Positions 31,219 to 39,071 of a stretch of DNA of 64,000 nucleotides are shown in pieces (position 1 is the first letter of the stretch; each line of letters begins with the position of its first letter). This DNA comes from Geomonas azotofigens (GTDB lineage: Bacteria > Desulfobacterota > Desulfuromonadia > Geobacterales > Geobacteraceae), in the NCBI RefSeq assembly GCF_018919395.1, contig NZ_JAHLME010000002.1, positions 1,023,184 through 1,087,183 on the forward strand, read 5' to 3'. The translations under genes and the position numbers were made by a program. Under the pieces are notes generated by a model. It was not told the origin of the DNA, made no database searches, and worked only from the letters and a program-made list of their open reading frames with translations.

Positions 31219-32271
31219 CTAGTGGCGTGGATGAGACTCGAAGAGGCGGGCGTGCCGGCTCAGCTCGCCCCACTGCAGGGAGATGTGATCGGGGGAGAGT
31301 GCCGCGTCCTCGCTGACTGAAGCCGTCACGCCGTAGCGCGTCGCCAGCCGCTGCAGGTTCGCCCTCCTCTGCCCCACCAGGTCGGAAACCCTGCCCGCGG
31401 GAGCGCCGAAACTGACCCGGCTACCGGCAGGCACCCCCTCCAGCAGTTCGCACATGCGGTCGAACCAGAGCTCGGACTCGACCAGCTGACCGAAGGCGGG
31501 ATGGTAGGGACCGGCCAGAACGACGCCGGGGGAATCGAGCTCGGAGGTGGGCTGCAGTCCGAAGCGAACCACCGGTATGCCGGCTTGCCCGGCCTCGGCC
31601 AGCATCTCCTTGCACAGGGCCACCGCCTGCGTGAGGGTCAGGGGGTGGTAGCTCCCCTCGCGGTAGCGCCGCGCCAACTCGGTCCCCTCGATAACCAGGG
31701 TGGGATAGATGCGCAAGAAGGCGGGTTGCAGGGCGAGCGCCCGGCGCAGCGAAGCGAGCGAGGTCTGCGGCGTGTCGCCCGGAAGCCCCGGCATGAGCTG
31801 GATACCGACCACGATGCCGGCCTCCTTGAGGGCGGACACCGACTGCTCCACCTCGGAGGTCCCGTGACCGCGCCCGGCGAGGTGGAGCACCTCGGGGTCC
31901 AGCGACTGCACCCCCAGCTCCACCGTCGCAACGCCATGCTCCTTGAGAAAACGGACGGTCTCCGCGTCGACCGCGTCGGGACGGGTGGAGAGCCGCACCG
32001 ACTGAATGACACCTGCCGCCAACAGCGGCTGCAGGGGGAGAAGGAGCCTCTCCTGGTCGGGGCGGGGCAACGCGGTGAAGGTGCCGCCGTAAAAGGCGAC
32101 TTCCAGTTTGCGCGCCGGCGCCCCCAGCCGGTACTCCTCGATGCGGCGCAGCAGTTGCCCCGTCGTGGGGAGCCCCCCTCCGGCGCCGGAGACCCGTTCC
32201 TGGTCGCAGAACACGCAGCGGTGCGGGCATCCCTGGTGCGGAATGAAAAAGGGGACCAGCAGCGGCCTCAA
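31219..32271 (-). CDS. Radical SAM protein (Elp3-like)
   Basis: The 350-residue protein has the radical-SAM cluster motif CX3CX2C at Cys15, Cys19 and Cys22 (GCPHRCVFC), then GGTFTALP, LSTRPDAV and ELGVQSLD as in the Elp3/MiaB-like radical SAM core. The substrate is not known; relatives modify tRNA or act on small molecules. I set the start at TTG 32271: it overlaps the rnc stop (TTGA) and has AAGGGGG upstream. A much longer open frame through rnc, tmk and holB exists but is antisense. It lies between rnc and era. Confidence 0.82.
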   Translation of the reverse strand: MRPLLVPFFIPHQGCPHRCVFCDQERVSGAGGGLPTTGQLLRRIEEYRLGAPARKLEVAFYGGTFTALPRPDQERLLLPLQPLLAAGVIQSVRLSTRPDAVDAETVRFLKEHGVATVELGVQSLDPEVLHLAGRGHGTSEVEQSVSALKEAGIVVGIQLMPGLPGDTPQTSLASLRRALALQPAFLRIYPTLVIEGTELARRYREGSYHPLTLTQAVALCKEMLAEAGQAGIPVVRFGLQPTSELDSPGVVLAGPYHPAFGQLVESELWFDRMCELLEGVPAGSRVSFGAPAGRVSDLVGQRRANLQRLATRYGVTASVSEDAALSPDHISLQWGELSRHARLFESHPRH

Positions 32272-32966
32272 GACGCCCCCTTGAGCAGCAGCGTCGCGGC
32301 GCGGGCGGCGTCCTGCTCGGCCTCCTTCTTGGTCCTCCCCACCCCCTCCCCCATCAGCTCGTCGCCCAGGTACAGCTCGATGGTGAAGCGGCGGTCGTGG
32401 TCGGGACCGGTGGCCTCTTTCAGCTGGTAGCGCGGCAGCTCCCGCCGCAGCAGCCTGGCAAGCTCCTGCAGCTCGGTCTTGGCGTCGCGCCCAAAGAGCA
32501 GCTCCGGGGAATCCAGCAGCGGCTCGAAGAGCTCGTGCACCACGCGCCGGGTCGTCTCGATGCCGCCGTCCAGGTAGAGCGCGGCGAGCAGGGCCTCTAA
32601 GGCGTCGGCCAGAAGCGAGCGCTTGTGCCGCCCTCCCCCCTTCTCCTCGCCGCGCCCAAGACGCAGCGAAGCCCCAAGCTCCAGTTCGGCGGCGATGCGC
32701 CCAAGGCTCACCTCGTCCACCAGCGCGGCCCGGATCTTGGTCAGCTCGCCTTCGCGGCTCTCCGGAAAGCGCCGCAGCAAGAGGTCGGAGAGCAGGAAAT
32801 CGAGCACCGCGTCCCCGAAAAACTCCAGGCGCTGGTTGTCCTTCCCCCCCGCCTCGTTCACGTAGGTGCGATGGGTGAGCGCCTCCTGCAGCAACTCGGG
32901 GTCGCGGAACCGGTACTTGAGCCGTGCCTCGATCGCCGCCAGGGTATCGTCCAGCTTTTCGTTCAT
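32268..32966 (-). CDS. rnc: Ribonuclease III
   Basis: RNase III cuts double-stranded RNA in rRNA and mRNA processing. The 232-residue protein has the signature RLEFFGDAVLDF (about 45-56) with catalytic acidic residues, a second acidic site LADALEALLAALYLDGG, and a C-terminal double-stranded-RNA-binding domain from about 160 (ATGPDHDRRFTIELYLGDE; KKEAEQDAA). Length is usual. It is the first gene of rnc-radical SAM-era, divergent from tmk. Confidence 0.95.
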   Translation of the reverse strand: MNEKLDDTLAAIEARLKYRFRDPELLQEALTHRTYVNEAGGKDNQRLEFFGDAVLDFLLSDLLLRRFPESREGELTKIRAALVDEVSLGRIAAELELGASLRLGRGEEKGGGRHKRSLLADALEALLAALYLDGGIETTRRVVHELFEPLLDSPELLFGRDAKTELQELARLLRRELPRYQLKEATGPDHDRRFTIELYLGDELMGEGVGRTKKEAEQDAARAATLLLKGAS

Positions 32967-33149
32967 GATAAATGCCCGTACCTGTCCTTAATTTGAGGCA
33001 AATATAGACAAAGGGTGACGGCATGGCAATAGGGTTCTCGGCGGCAGCTGCGCGGCAGCAGGAGGGACCGTCACCGTCGGCGTCCCGTAAACCGGCGCCA
33101 ATGGCGGCCAAGCCCTTGCGCCACAGGCCTTCGCGGGGCCATTTAAATC

Positions 33150-33178
33150 TTGCATAATAATCACCCCTCCCATATAAT
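33150..33178 (+). promoter_or_regulatory. Sigma-70 promoter of the tmk operon
   Basis: A -35 box TTGCAT (33150-33155) and a consensus -10 box TATAAT (33173-33178) are separated by 17 bases, about 36 bases before the tmk start. It should drive tmk-holB and perhaps ricT-metG. Confidence 0.75.
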
Positions 33179-33213
33179 TCAGTGATTTTATAGGGGATCA
33201 TGAGACCATAGAC

Positions 33214-33861
33214 ATGGGCTTTTTCATTACATTTGAAGGCGTTGAAGGGTGCGGCAAGACGACCCAGATGAGGCTCCTCAAGGAGCGCCTGGAGGCTGCC
33301 GGAGAGAAGGTGGTCGCCACCCGCGAGCCGGGGGGGTGCCCCATCGCGGACCAGATGCGCGCCATCCTGCTCGACGCCAAAAACAGCGCCATCACCCCGC
33401 TCGCCGAACTGCTGCTGTACGCTGCGGCCCGGGCCCAGCACGTCCAGGAGGTTATCGTCCCGGCGCTGGAGCGGGGCGAGACGGTGCTCTGCGACAGGTT
33501 CACCGACGCCACCGTAGCCTACCAGGGGCACGGCAGGGAGCTCGATCTCGACGTGATCCGCCAGCTGAATGAACTGGCCACCGGCGGCGTGCGGCCCGAC
33601 CTCACCGTGCTCATCGACTGCCCGGTCCAGGTCGGCCTCTCCCGCGCCCTGTCCCGCATCGAGGCGACCAGCGGCGCGCGCGAGGAACGTTTCGAACTGG
33701 AATCGGTGCGGTTCCACGAGCGGGTGCGCGAGGGATACCTCTCGCTGGCGCGTGCCTGCCCCGAGCGTTTCGTGGTCGTGGACGGCTCCGGCGACCTGGC
33801 CCGGACCGAGGTGCTGGTAACGGCCGCCCTCGCCGACCGGCTGCCGCGTGGTGGGCGCTAG
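33214..33861 (+). CDS. tmk: Thymidylate kinase
   Basis: Tmk phosphorylates dTMP to dTDP in the cytoplasm. The 215-residue protein has the P-loop EGVEGCGKTT (8-17), the DR motif CDRFTDATVAYQG, and a lid region with basic residues (SRIEATSGAREERFE). Length is usual. The next gene starts directly after the stop, and tmk-holB pairing is common in bacteria. Confidence 0.95.
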   Translation: MGFFITFEGVEGCGKTTQMRLLKERLEAAGEKVVATREPGGCPIADQMRAILLDAKNSAITPLAELLLYAAARAQHVQEVIVPALERGETVLCDRFTDATVAYQGHGRELDLDVIRQLNELATGGVRPDLTVLIDCPVQVGLSRALSRIEATSGAREERFELESVRFHERVREGYLSLARACPERFVVVDGSGDLARTEVLVTAALADRLPRGGR

Positions 33862-34824
33862 ATGCCCTTTACCGAAGTCATCGGACAGGATCGTGCCATC
33901 TCGGTGCTGAAGCGCTCCATCGCGCTGGAGCGGGTGGCGCACGCCTATCTTTTTTCCGGCATCGAGGGGTGCGGCAAGAAAAAGACCGCCCTGGCCATGG
34001 TGCAGGCGGTCTTCTGCGGCAAGGAAGACGCCTGCGGCGTCTGTTCCTCCTGCCGGAAAATCGCCAGCGGTCAGCACCCGGACCTGCACATCCTTGAGCC
34101 CGACGGCGCATTCATCAAGATCGACCAGGTCAGGGAGCTGCAAAAGGAACTCGCGTACCGCCCCTTCGAGGCGCCCAAGAAAGCGTGCATCATCGACGGC
34201 GCGGAGAAGCTCAACCTCGCCTCGGGGAACGCTTTGCTGAAGACCCTGGAGGAGCCTCCCGGAAACGCTCTCATGATCCTGATCACGGCCGAGCGCTCGG
34301 CGGTATTGCAGACCATCCTCTCCCGCTGCCAGACGCTGGACTTCCAGCCGCTGCCGGCGGGGACGATCGAGGAGCGGCTGGTGCGGGACCAGTTCCCGGC
34401 GGAGGCGGCGCGGGTGGCGGCCTCGCTTTCCGGCGGGAGCCTGAGCCGGGCGCTCGACATCGCGGGGGACGGCGTCCTCGAGGGGCGGGTCACCTTCCTT
34501 GAGCGGGTACTCGCGCTGAACCTGAAGGATATCAACGTCCTCTTCGCGACGGCGGAGGAACTCGCCGCGGACAAGGAGGGGCTGCCGGGATTCCTGGAGC
34601 TGCTCCTCTCCTTCCTCCGGGACGTGCTCATCTACCGCTCCACGCCGGACGCGCTGACCAACCTGGACCTGGCGCACCTGGTGGCCCGGGAAGCGGAGCG
34701 GTGCACCGAGGCGATGGCCATCGAACTGATCGAGCAACTGGTCGCGCTGCGCCGGCTGCTCGTTCGCAACGTGAACGCGAGGCTCGCGCTGGAAGTATTC
34801 TTCATGCGCCTCGCGCAGAGGTAG
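33862..34824 (+). CDS. holB: DNA polymerase III delta-prime subunit
   Basis: HolB is part of the clamp loader that places the sliding clamp on DNA. The 320-residue protein starts FTEVIGQDRAI and has a four-cysteine zinc site (FCGKEDACGVCSSC, about 50-63) and the SRC motif region (LSRCQTLDF). The P-loop reads GIEGCGKKKT, with lysine where Ser/Thr is normal, so ATP binding may be lost, as is known for delta-prime in E. coli. It is one base from tmk. Confidence 0.93.
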   Translation: MPFTEVIGQDRAISVLKRSIALERVAHAYLFSGIEGCGKKKTALAMVQAVFCGKEDACGVCSSCRKIASGQHPDLHILEPDGAFIKIDQVRELQKELAYRPFEAPKKACIIDGAEKLNLASGNALLKTLEEPPGNALMILITAERSAVLQTILSRCQTLDFQPLPAGTIEERLVRDQFPAEAARVAASLSGGSLSRALDIAGDGVLEGRVTFLERVLALNLKDINVLFATAEELAADKEGLPGFLELLLSFLRDVLIYRSTPDALTNLDLAHLVAREAERCTEAMAIELIEQLVALRRLLVRNVNARLALEVFFMRLAQR

Positions 34825-34847
34825 CGAGCTTCGCTCGCAGGTTAAGG

Positions 34848-34960
34848 TTAAGGTTGAGGTTGAGCCCCGCACCTCACCGCTTAGAGCAGCACCAGGACAC
34901 ACACGGCAACCCCAGGAAGGAAGAGGTTCGGCTCAACCTTAACCTCGACCTCAACCTGTT
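34848..34960. repeat. Facing hexamer repeat arrays (GGTTAA/GGTTGA)
   Basis: Between holB and ricT, AGGTTAAGGTTAAGGTTGAG and its continuation lie at 34851-34864 onward, and the opposite arm GGCTCAACCTTAACCTCGAC (34930-34949) ends with CTCAACCTG. The two arms pair to form a long imperfect hairpin around about 65 bases. If transcribed, it could affect ricT expression. No gene is seen. Confidence 0.7.
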
Positions 34961-34975
34961 TTTTTGGAGGCTTTT

Positions 34976-35914
34976 TTGGCAAAGATCGTACGGATTCAAT
35001 TCACCACCGCGGGCAAGCTCTACGACTTCTCCGCCGGCAAGACCAACGTCAAGGCCGGGGATCGGGTCATCGTGGAGACCGAGCGGGGTAAAAGCATAGG
35101 ACAGGTGGTCGCGGGCCCCATCGAGGTGGACGACGCGCTGGTCCCGGAGGGGACCAAGCCGGTGCAGCGCCTGGCGGAACTGGCCGACCTGGCGACGCTC
35201 GCCGCCAATACGGCAAAGGAAAAGGAAGCGCACAAGTTCTGCCTGACCCGGATCAAGGAACGGGGCATGGACATGAAGCTCGTCAAGGTCGAGTACCTCT
35301 TCGACGGCTCCAAGGCCATCTTCTACTTCACCGCCGACGGCCGCGTCGACTTCCGCGAACTGGTCAAGGACCTGGCCCACGCCTTCCACACCAGGATCGA
35401 GATGCGCCAGATCGGCGTCAGGGACGAGTCGAAGATGGTGGGCGGCATCGGCATCTGCGGCCGCGAGCTCTGCTGCTCCTCGTACCTGCGCGAGTTCGAG
35501 CCGGTCTCCGTGAAGATGGCCAAGGAGCAGAACCTGGCCCTCAACCCGAGCAAGATCTCCGGGCAGTGCGGCAGGCTCCTTTGCTGCCTCTCCTACGAAT
35601 TCGACACCTACTGCTCGCTCAGGAAGGGACTCCCCAAGTGCGGCAAGCGGGTGCAGTGCGGCTGCCACGACGGCGAGGTGGTCAAGGTGAACGTACTGGA
35701 GCAGACGGTCACGCTGAAGACGACCGACGACTCGCTGGTGACCCTGAAGGGTGAGGACATCGCCCCCGAGAACATCAGCGACCGCGTGAAGAAGCCGCCG
35801 CAGGGCAAAGGTGAACAGCAGGGGGGCGACAAGGGTAAGTCCCAGGGCCCCGGCAAGCAGCGCCGCAACAGGCCCGTCGACGTCAAGGAGAGAAAAAAGG
35901 AGAAACCACAATGA
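34976..35914 (+). CDS. ricT: PSP1-domain protein RicT/YaaT family
   Basis: The 312-residue protein belongs to the PSP1/YaaT (RicT) family; in Bacillus it works with RicA and RicF in a complex tied to RNase Y and mRNA maturation and carries FeS clusters with its partners. The cysteine-rich core is clear: GICGRELCCSSYL, GQCGRLLCCLSYE, and KCGKRVQCGC. I set the start at TTG 34976, with GGAGG five bases upstream; the earlier TTG at 34964 has no site before it. The C-terminal 40 residues are low complexity. It overlaps metG by four bases. Confidence 0.85.
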   Translation: MAKIVRIQFTTAGKLYDFSAGKTNVKAGDRVIVETERGKSIGQVVAGPIEVDDALVPEGTKPVQRLAELADLATLAANTAKEKEAHKFCLTRIKERGMDMKLVKVEYLFDGSKAIFYFTADGRVDFRELVKDLAHAFHTRIEMRQIGVRDESKMVGGIGICGRELCCSSYLREFEPVSVKMAKEQNLALNPSKISGQCGRLLCCLSYEFDTYCSLRKGLPKCGKRVQCGCHDGEVVKVNVLEQTVTLKTTDDSLVTLKGEDIAPENISDRVKKPPQGKGEQQGGDKGKSQGPGKQRRNRPVDVKERKKEKPQ

Positions 35915-37440
35915 AACCGGCTTTTTACGTCACCACCCCCATCTACTACGTAAATGACGTCCCGCACATAGGGCACGCGTACACGACCCTGGCCGCGGAC
36001 GTGCTGGCCCGCTACAAACGGCTCAAGGGGTTCGACGTCTTCTTCCTGACCGGCACCGACGAGCACGGCCAGAAGGTCGAGAAGGCCGCCACCGCCGCCG
36101 GCGAGACCCCGCTGGAGCTGGCCGACCGCGTCATGAAGCGCTTCCAGTCGCTCTGGGAGAAACTGGAGATCTCCTATACCGATTTCATCCGCACCACCCA
36201 GGAGCGGCACAAAAAGGGTGTCTCGGTCCTGTTCGAACGGGTCATGGAGAAGGGGGACATCTATCTCGGCGAGTACGAGGACTGGTACTGCACCCCGTGC
36301 GAGACCTTCTGGACCGAGACCCAGCTGATCGACTTCAAGTGCCCGGACTGCAACCGTCCCACCGAGAAGCTCAAGGAGGAGTCCTACTTCTTCAGGATGA
36401 GCAAGTACCAGGAGCAGCTTTTGGCCCACATCGAGGCCAACCCGGACTTCATCCAGCCCAAAAGCCGCAGGAACGAGATCATTTCCTTCGTGAAGGAGGG
36501 GTTACGCGACCTCTCCGTATCCCGCACCACCTTCCAGTGGGGGATCCCGGTCCCGGGCAACGACAAGCACGTGGTCTACGTCTGGTTCGACGCGCTCACC
36601 AACTACATCACCGCGCTCGGCTACCCCGAGGAAGGGGGCAACTTCGAGAAGTACTGGCCCTGCGACGTGCACCTGATCGGCAAGGACATCCTGAGGTTCC
36701 ACACCGTCTACTGGCCCACCTTCCTGATGGCGGCCGGCCTTCCCATCCCGAAGCGGGTGTTCGCGCACGGCTGGTGGACCGTCGAGGGGCAGAAGATGAG
36801 CAAGAGCCTGCAGAACGTGGTCGAGCCGAACATGCTGGTCGACAAGTACGGTGTGGACGCGGTGCGCTACTTCCTGCTGCGCGAGGTCCCCTTCGGCCTG
36901 GACGGCGACTTCTCGCACCAGGCGCTGGTGCACCGTATCAACTCGGACCTGGCCAACGACCTGGGGAACCTTTTGAACCGCTCCACCGCCATGCTGGGCA
37001 AGTACTTCGGCGGCGTGCTGCAGACCCCGGGTGCGGAGGCGGAGGTTGACACCGCGCTGCGCCAGAAGACCGAGGCCATGATCGGCCAGGTGGACGGCTT
37101 CATCGAGGATCTGGCCTTCAGCCGCGCGCTGCAGGCGATCTGGGAAGTGATCTCCGCCGGCAACAAGTACATCGACGAGACCGCCCCGTGGGCCCTCGCC
37201 AAGGATCCGGAGCAGCGCGAGCGTCTCTCCACCGTCATGTACTACATGCTGGAGAGCCAGAGGGTGGTTTACACGCTTCTCTCCGCCTTCATGCCCAAGA
37301 CCGCGCAGAAGGGTCTGTGCTGCCTGGGGTGGCCGGAGGAGGCCAGCGCCGAGGGTCTCGCCTGGGGCGGCCTGAAACCCGGCACCACCATCGCCAAGGC
37401 CGAGGCGCTCTTCCCGAGGATCGAGGAGAAGGCGGAGTAA
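35911..37440 (+). CDS. metG: Methionyl-tRNA synthetase
   Basis: MetG joins methionine to its tRNAs. The 509-residue protein has PHIGHAY (HIGH motif), a zinc knuckle (CTPCETF and CPDC), KMSKS in GQKMSKSLQN, and an anticodon-binding helical domain. It stops without the C-terminal tRNA-binding dimer domain, so it is a short form. The start overlaps the ricT stop (ATGA), the same ricT-metG order as in several other bacteria. Confidence 0.95.
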   Translation: MKPAFYVTTPIYYVNDVPHIGHAYTTLAADVLARYKRLKGFDVFFLTGTDEHGQKVEKAATAAGETPLELADRVMKRFQSLWEKLEISYTDFIRTTQERHKKGVSVLFERVMEKGDIYLGEYEDWYCTPCETFWTETQLIDFKCPDCNRPTEKLKEESYFFRMSKYQEQLLAHIEANPDFIQPKSRRNEIISFVKEGLRDLSVSRTTFQWGIPVPGNDKHVVYVWFDALTNYITALGYPEEGGNFEKYWPCDVHLIGKDILRFHTVYWPTFLMAAGLPIPKRVFAHGWWTVEGQKMSKSLQNVVEPNMLVDKYGVDAVRYFLLREVPFGLDGDFSHQALVHRINSDLANDLGNLLNRSTAMLGKYFGGVLQTPGAEAEVDTALRQKTEAMIGQVDGFIEDLAFSRALQAIWEVISAGNKYIDETAPWALAKDPEQRERLSTVMYYMLESQRVVYTLLSAFMPKTAQKGLCCLGWPEEASAEGLAWGGLKPGTTIAKAEALFPRIEEKAE

Positions 37441-37624
37441 CACACGCCTCACGCAAAGGCGCCAAGGCGCAAAGAAAAGCAAGGCGCACAACGTTTAACA
37501 GGGATAAAAGGGATAAAGGGGATCGTCAACCAAGATTTGGTTGTATCCCTCTCATCCCCTTTATCCCTGTATTTTTATGTAGTTGGTTCTTTCTTCGCGC
37601 CTTTGCGGCTTGGCGTGAGACGCC
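37441..37624. repeat. Long imperfect palindrome (dispersed repeat)
   Basis: The outer arms CACGCAAAGGCGCCAAGGCG and CGCGCCTTTGCGGCTTGGCG are nearly complementary, and inner arms AGGGATAAAGGGGAT and CATCCCCTTTATCCCTG pair as well. The whole 180 bases can fold into one hairpin between the convergent metG and ydcF-like genes. Such elements are known in many bacterial genomes as non-coding dispersed repeats. Confidence 0.75.
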
Positions 37625-38215
37625 TTAGCTGTTCCCCGGTATCGGCCTCAGTTCCCCGGGCGCGAACATGAAGAAGAAACGGAGGATGCAGTACTTGTAG
37701 AACTCCGAGAACAGCAGCTTGAAGCTCCCCTGGTGACTCCACCACTCTTCCTTCAAGTTGCTGGAGTCGACCGGGTGCGGGTAGATGGCGACGTCCTTGG
37801 GGAGCGCGTTCCGGAACAGGATGGTGGAGCGCTTCATGTGGTAGCGCGAGGTGATCAGCTTGATGGAGGTCACCTTGTGTTTCATGATCAGGTCGCGCGC
37901 GTAGATGGCGTTCTCCAAAGTGTTGCGGGAGTTCTGCTCCAGGTAGACGTTGCCCGCCCCCTCACCCTGGTACAGCTCGCGTTTCTTCACCGCGGGATCG
38001 ACGCCGATCAGGAACAGCTTCTTCCCCTGCCCGGCCCGGTACAGCCGCACCCCCTCCTCCACCCGGCCGCGACCGCCGGTCAACACCACGATGGCGTCGC
38101 TCTTCACGTCGCGCGGCGTCAGGGAGAAGGTCTTGTAGACGAAGTCCACGAAGAGAACACTCAAAACGATCAGTATCAGCAACAACAGGGAGAACAGCCC
38201 CTTCAATAAAGCCAT
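37625..38215 (-). CDS. YdcF/ElyC-SanA family protein (DUF218)
   Basis: The 196-residue protein has an N-terminal membrane span (about 5-25) and a DUF218 domain facing the periplasm. Motifs of the family are [24 protein letters not shown] and [10 protein letters not shown]. Members such as SanA and ElyC take part in envelope integrity; their reaction is not established. It faces metG tail to tail and is divergent from rpmB. Confidence 0.82.
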   Translation of the reverse strand: MALLKGLFSLLLLILIVLSVLFVDFVYKTFSLTPRDVKSDAIVVLTGGRGRVEEGVRLYRAGQGKKLFLIGVDPAVKKRELYQGEGAGNVYLEQNSRNTLENAIYARDLIMKHKVTSIKLITSRYHMKRSTILFRNALPKDVAIYPHPVDSSNLKEEWWSHQGSFKLLFSEFYKYCILRFFFMFAPGELRPIPGNS

Positions 38216-38256
38216 GATTTAGCACCTGAAAAAACAGCAAGCCCGCCACTTTTTGC

Positions 38257-38285
38257 TTGCAACGGCGAAGCCTTTCTGCTATTAG
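38257..38285 (+). promoter_or_regulatory. Sigma-70-like promoter of rpmB
   Basis: TTGCAA (38257-38262) and TATTAG (38280-38285) are separated by 17 bases, about 35 bases before the rpmB start, which itself has CGGAGGG upstream. Confidence 0.6.
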
Positions 38286-38320
38286 TAACGACTTCAGTAA
38301 TCACCGGAGGGTACAAAGAA

Positions 38321-38512
38321 ATGTCCAGAATATGCGAGATTTGCGGTAAAGGCCCTAGCTTCGGGAATAACGTTAGCCACGCCAACAACAAGACCAGCAA
38401 AATTTGGCGCCCGAACCTGCAGAAGATCAAGGCCGTGAAAAACGGTACCGTCAGGAGCATCAAGGTCTGCACCCGCTGCATCCGCTCCGGTCACGTCACC
38501 AAGGCTCTCTAA
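38321..38512 (+). CDS. rpmB: 50S ribosomal protein L28
   Basis: L28 is a small structural protein of the large ribosomal subunit. The 63-residue protein has two CXXC pairs (CEIC at 5-8 and CTRC near 50-53), so it is the zinc-binding form. [17 protein letters not shown] is typical. It is a single gene with its own promoter and terminator. Confidence 0.96.
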   Translation: MSRICEICGKGPSFGNNVSHANNKTSKIWRPNLQKIKAVKNGTVRSIKVCTRCIRSGHVTKAL

Positions 38513-38531
38513 GAAGATCTTCCGCACAGTC

Positions 38532-38572
38532 CCTAAAGCCGCGGCGCTCCAAGCGTCCGCGGCTTTATTTGT
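38532..38572 (+). terminator. Intrinsic terminator of rpmB
   Basis: AAAGCCGCGG and CCGCGGCTTT form a perfect ten-pair stem with a loop of about ten bases, followed by ATTTGTG. The T-run is short but the stem is strong. Confidence 0.75.
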
Positions 38573-38585
38573 GTCCGCGTCTCCC

Positions 38586-38966
38586 CTAGCGGCAAAGAGC
38601 GGTGACCTCTATCTCCACTAGGACGCCGCGCGGCAATCCCTTCACCTCGACGGTGCTGCGCGCCGGCGGGTTCTCCTTGAAGTAGCCGCCGTAAATGCCG
38701 TTCACCGTCGCGAAATCCCCCATGTTGGCGAGATAGATCGTCGTCTTGACCACGTCCTCGAAGCCGAGCCCCGCGGCCGCCAGGAGCGCGCCGATGTTCT
38801 TCATGACCTGCTCGGTTTCCGCCACGACGCCCCCCTGCACCACCTCGCCGGTGGCGGGGTCGAGCGCGATGGCGCCGGACAGGAACAGGAACCCGCCAGC
38901 CTTCACTCCCTGGGAATAAGGACCGATGGCCTTCGGGGCCTGGTCGGTGCTGATGATTTCCTTCAT
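38586..38966 (-). CDS. ridA: RidA family reactive-intermediate deaminase
   Basis: RidA hydrolyses reactive enamine/imine products of PLP enzymes and so protects metabolism. The 126-residue protein has AIGPYSQGVKAG, a central LSG, and the substrate arginine and glutamate in the family motif (PPARSTVEVKGLPRG, then LVEIEVTAL). I chose ATG 38966, with AAGGAGG upstream. It is last in the operon after spoT. Confidence 0.93.
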   Translation of the reverse strand: MKEIISTDQAPKAIGPYSQGVKAGGFLFLSGAIALDPATGEVVQGGVVAETEQVMKNIGALLAAAGLGFEDVVKTTIYLANMGDFATVNGIYGGYFKENPPARSTVEVKGLPRGVLVEIEVTALCR

Positions 38967-38993
38967 GCCGTCCTCCTTCTTACTTTTTTTCAA

Positions 38994-39071
38994 CTACCAG
39001 AAACTCCCCCTCTCCCTGCGGACAAGCCTACGGCGGGCGAAGGCCCGGAGGGCGAGGGGTAAAGGCCCGGC
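38994..39071. repeat. GC-rich palindromic repeat between spoT and ridA
   Basis: CTCCCCCTCTCCCTGCGG and GGCCCGGAGGGCGAGGGG form an imperfect inverted repeat, like those at 4.75 and 25.3 kb. It could weaken ridA transcription in the operon. Confidence 0.4.

Noticed and set aside
31219..34902. A 1227-codon open frame on the minus strand through rnc, tmk and holB
   Set aside because: Only its last 350 codons match a family (radical SAM). The rest is antisense to well-supported genes and is a product of high GC content.
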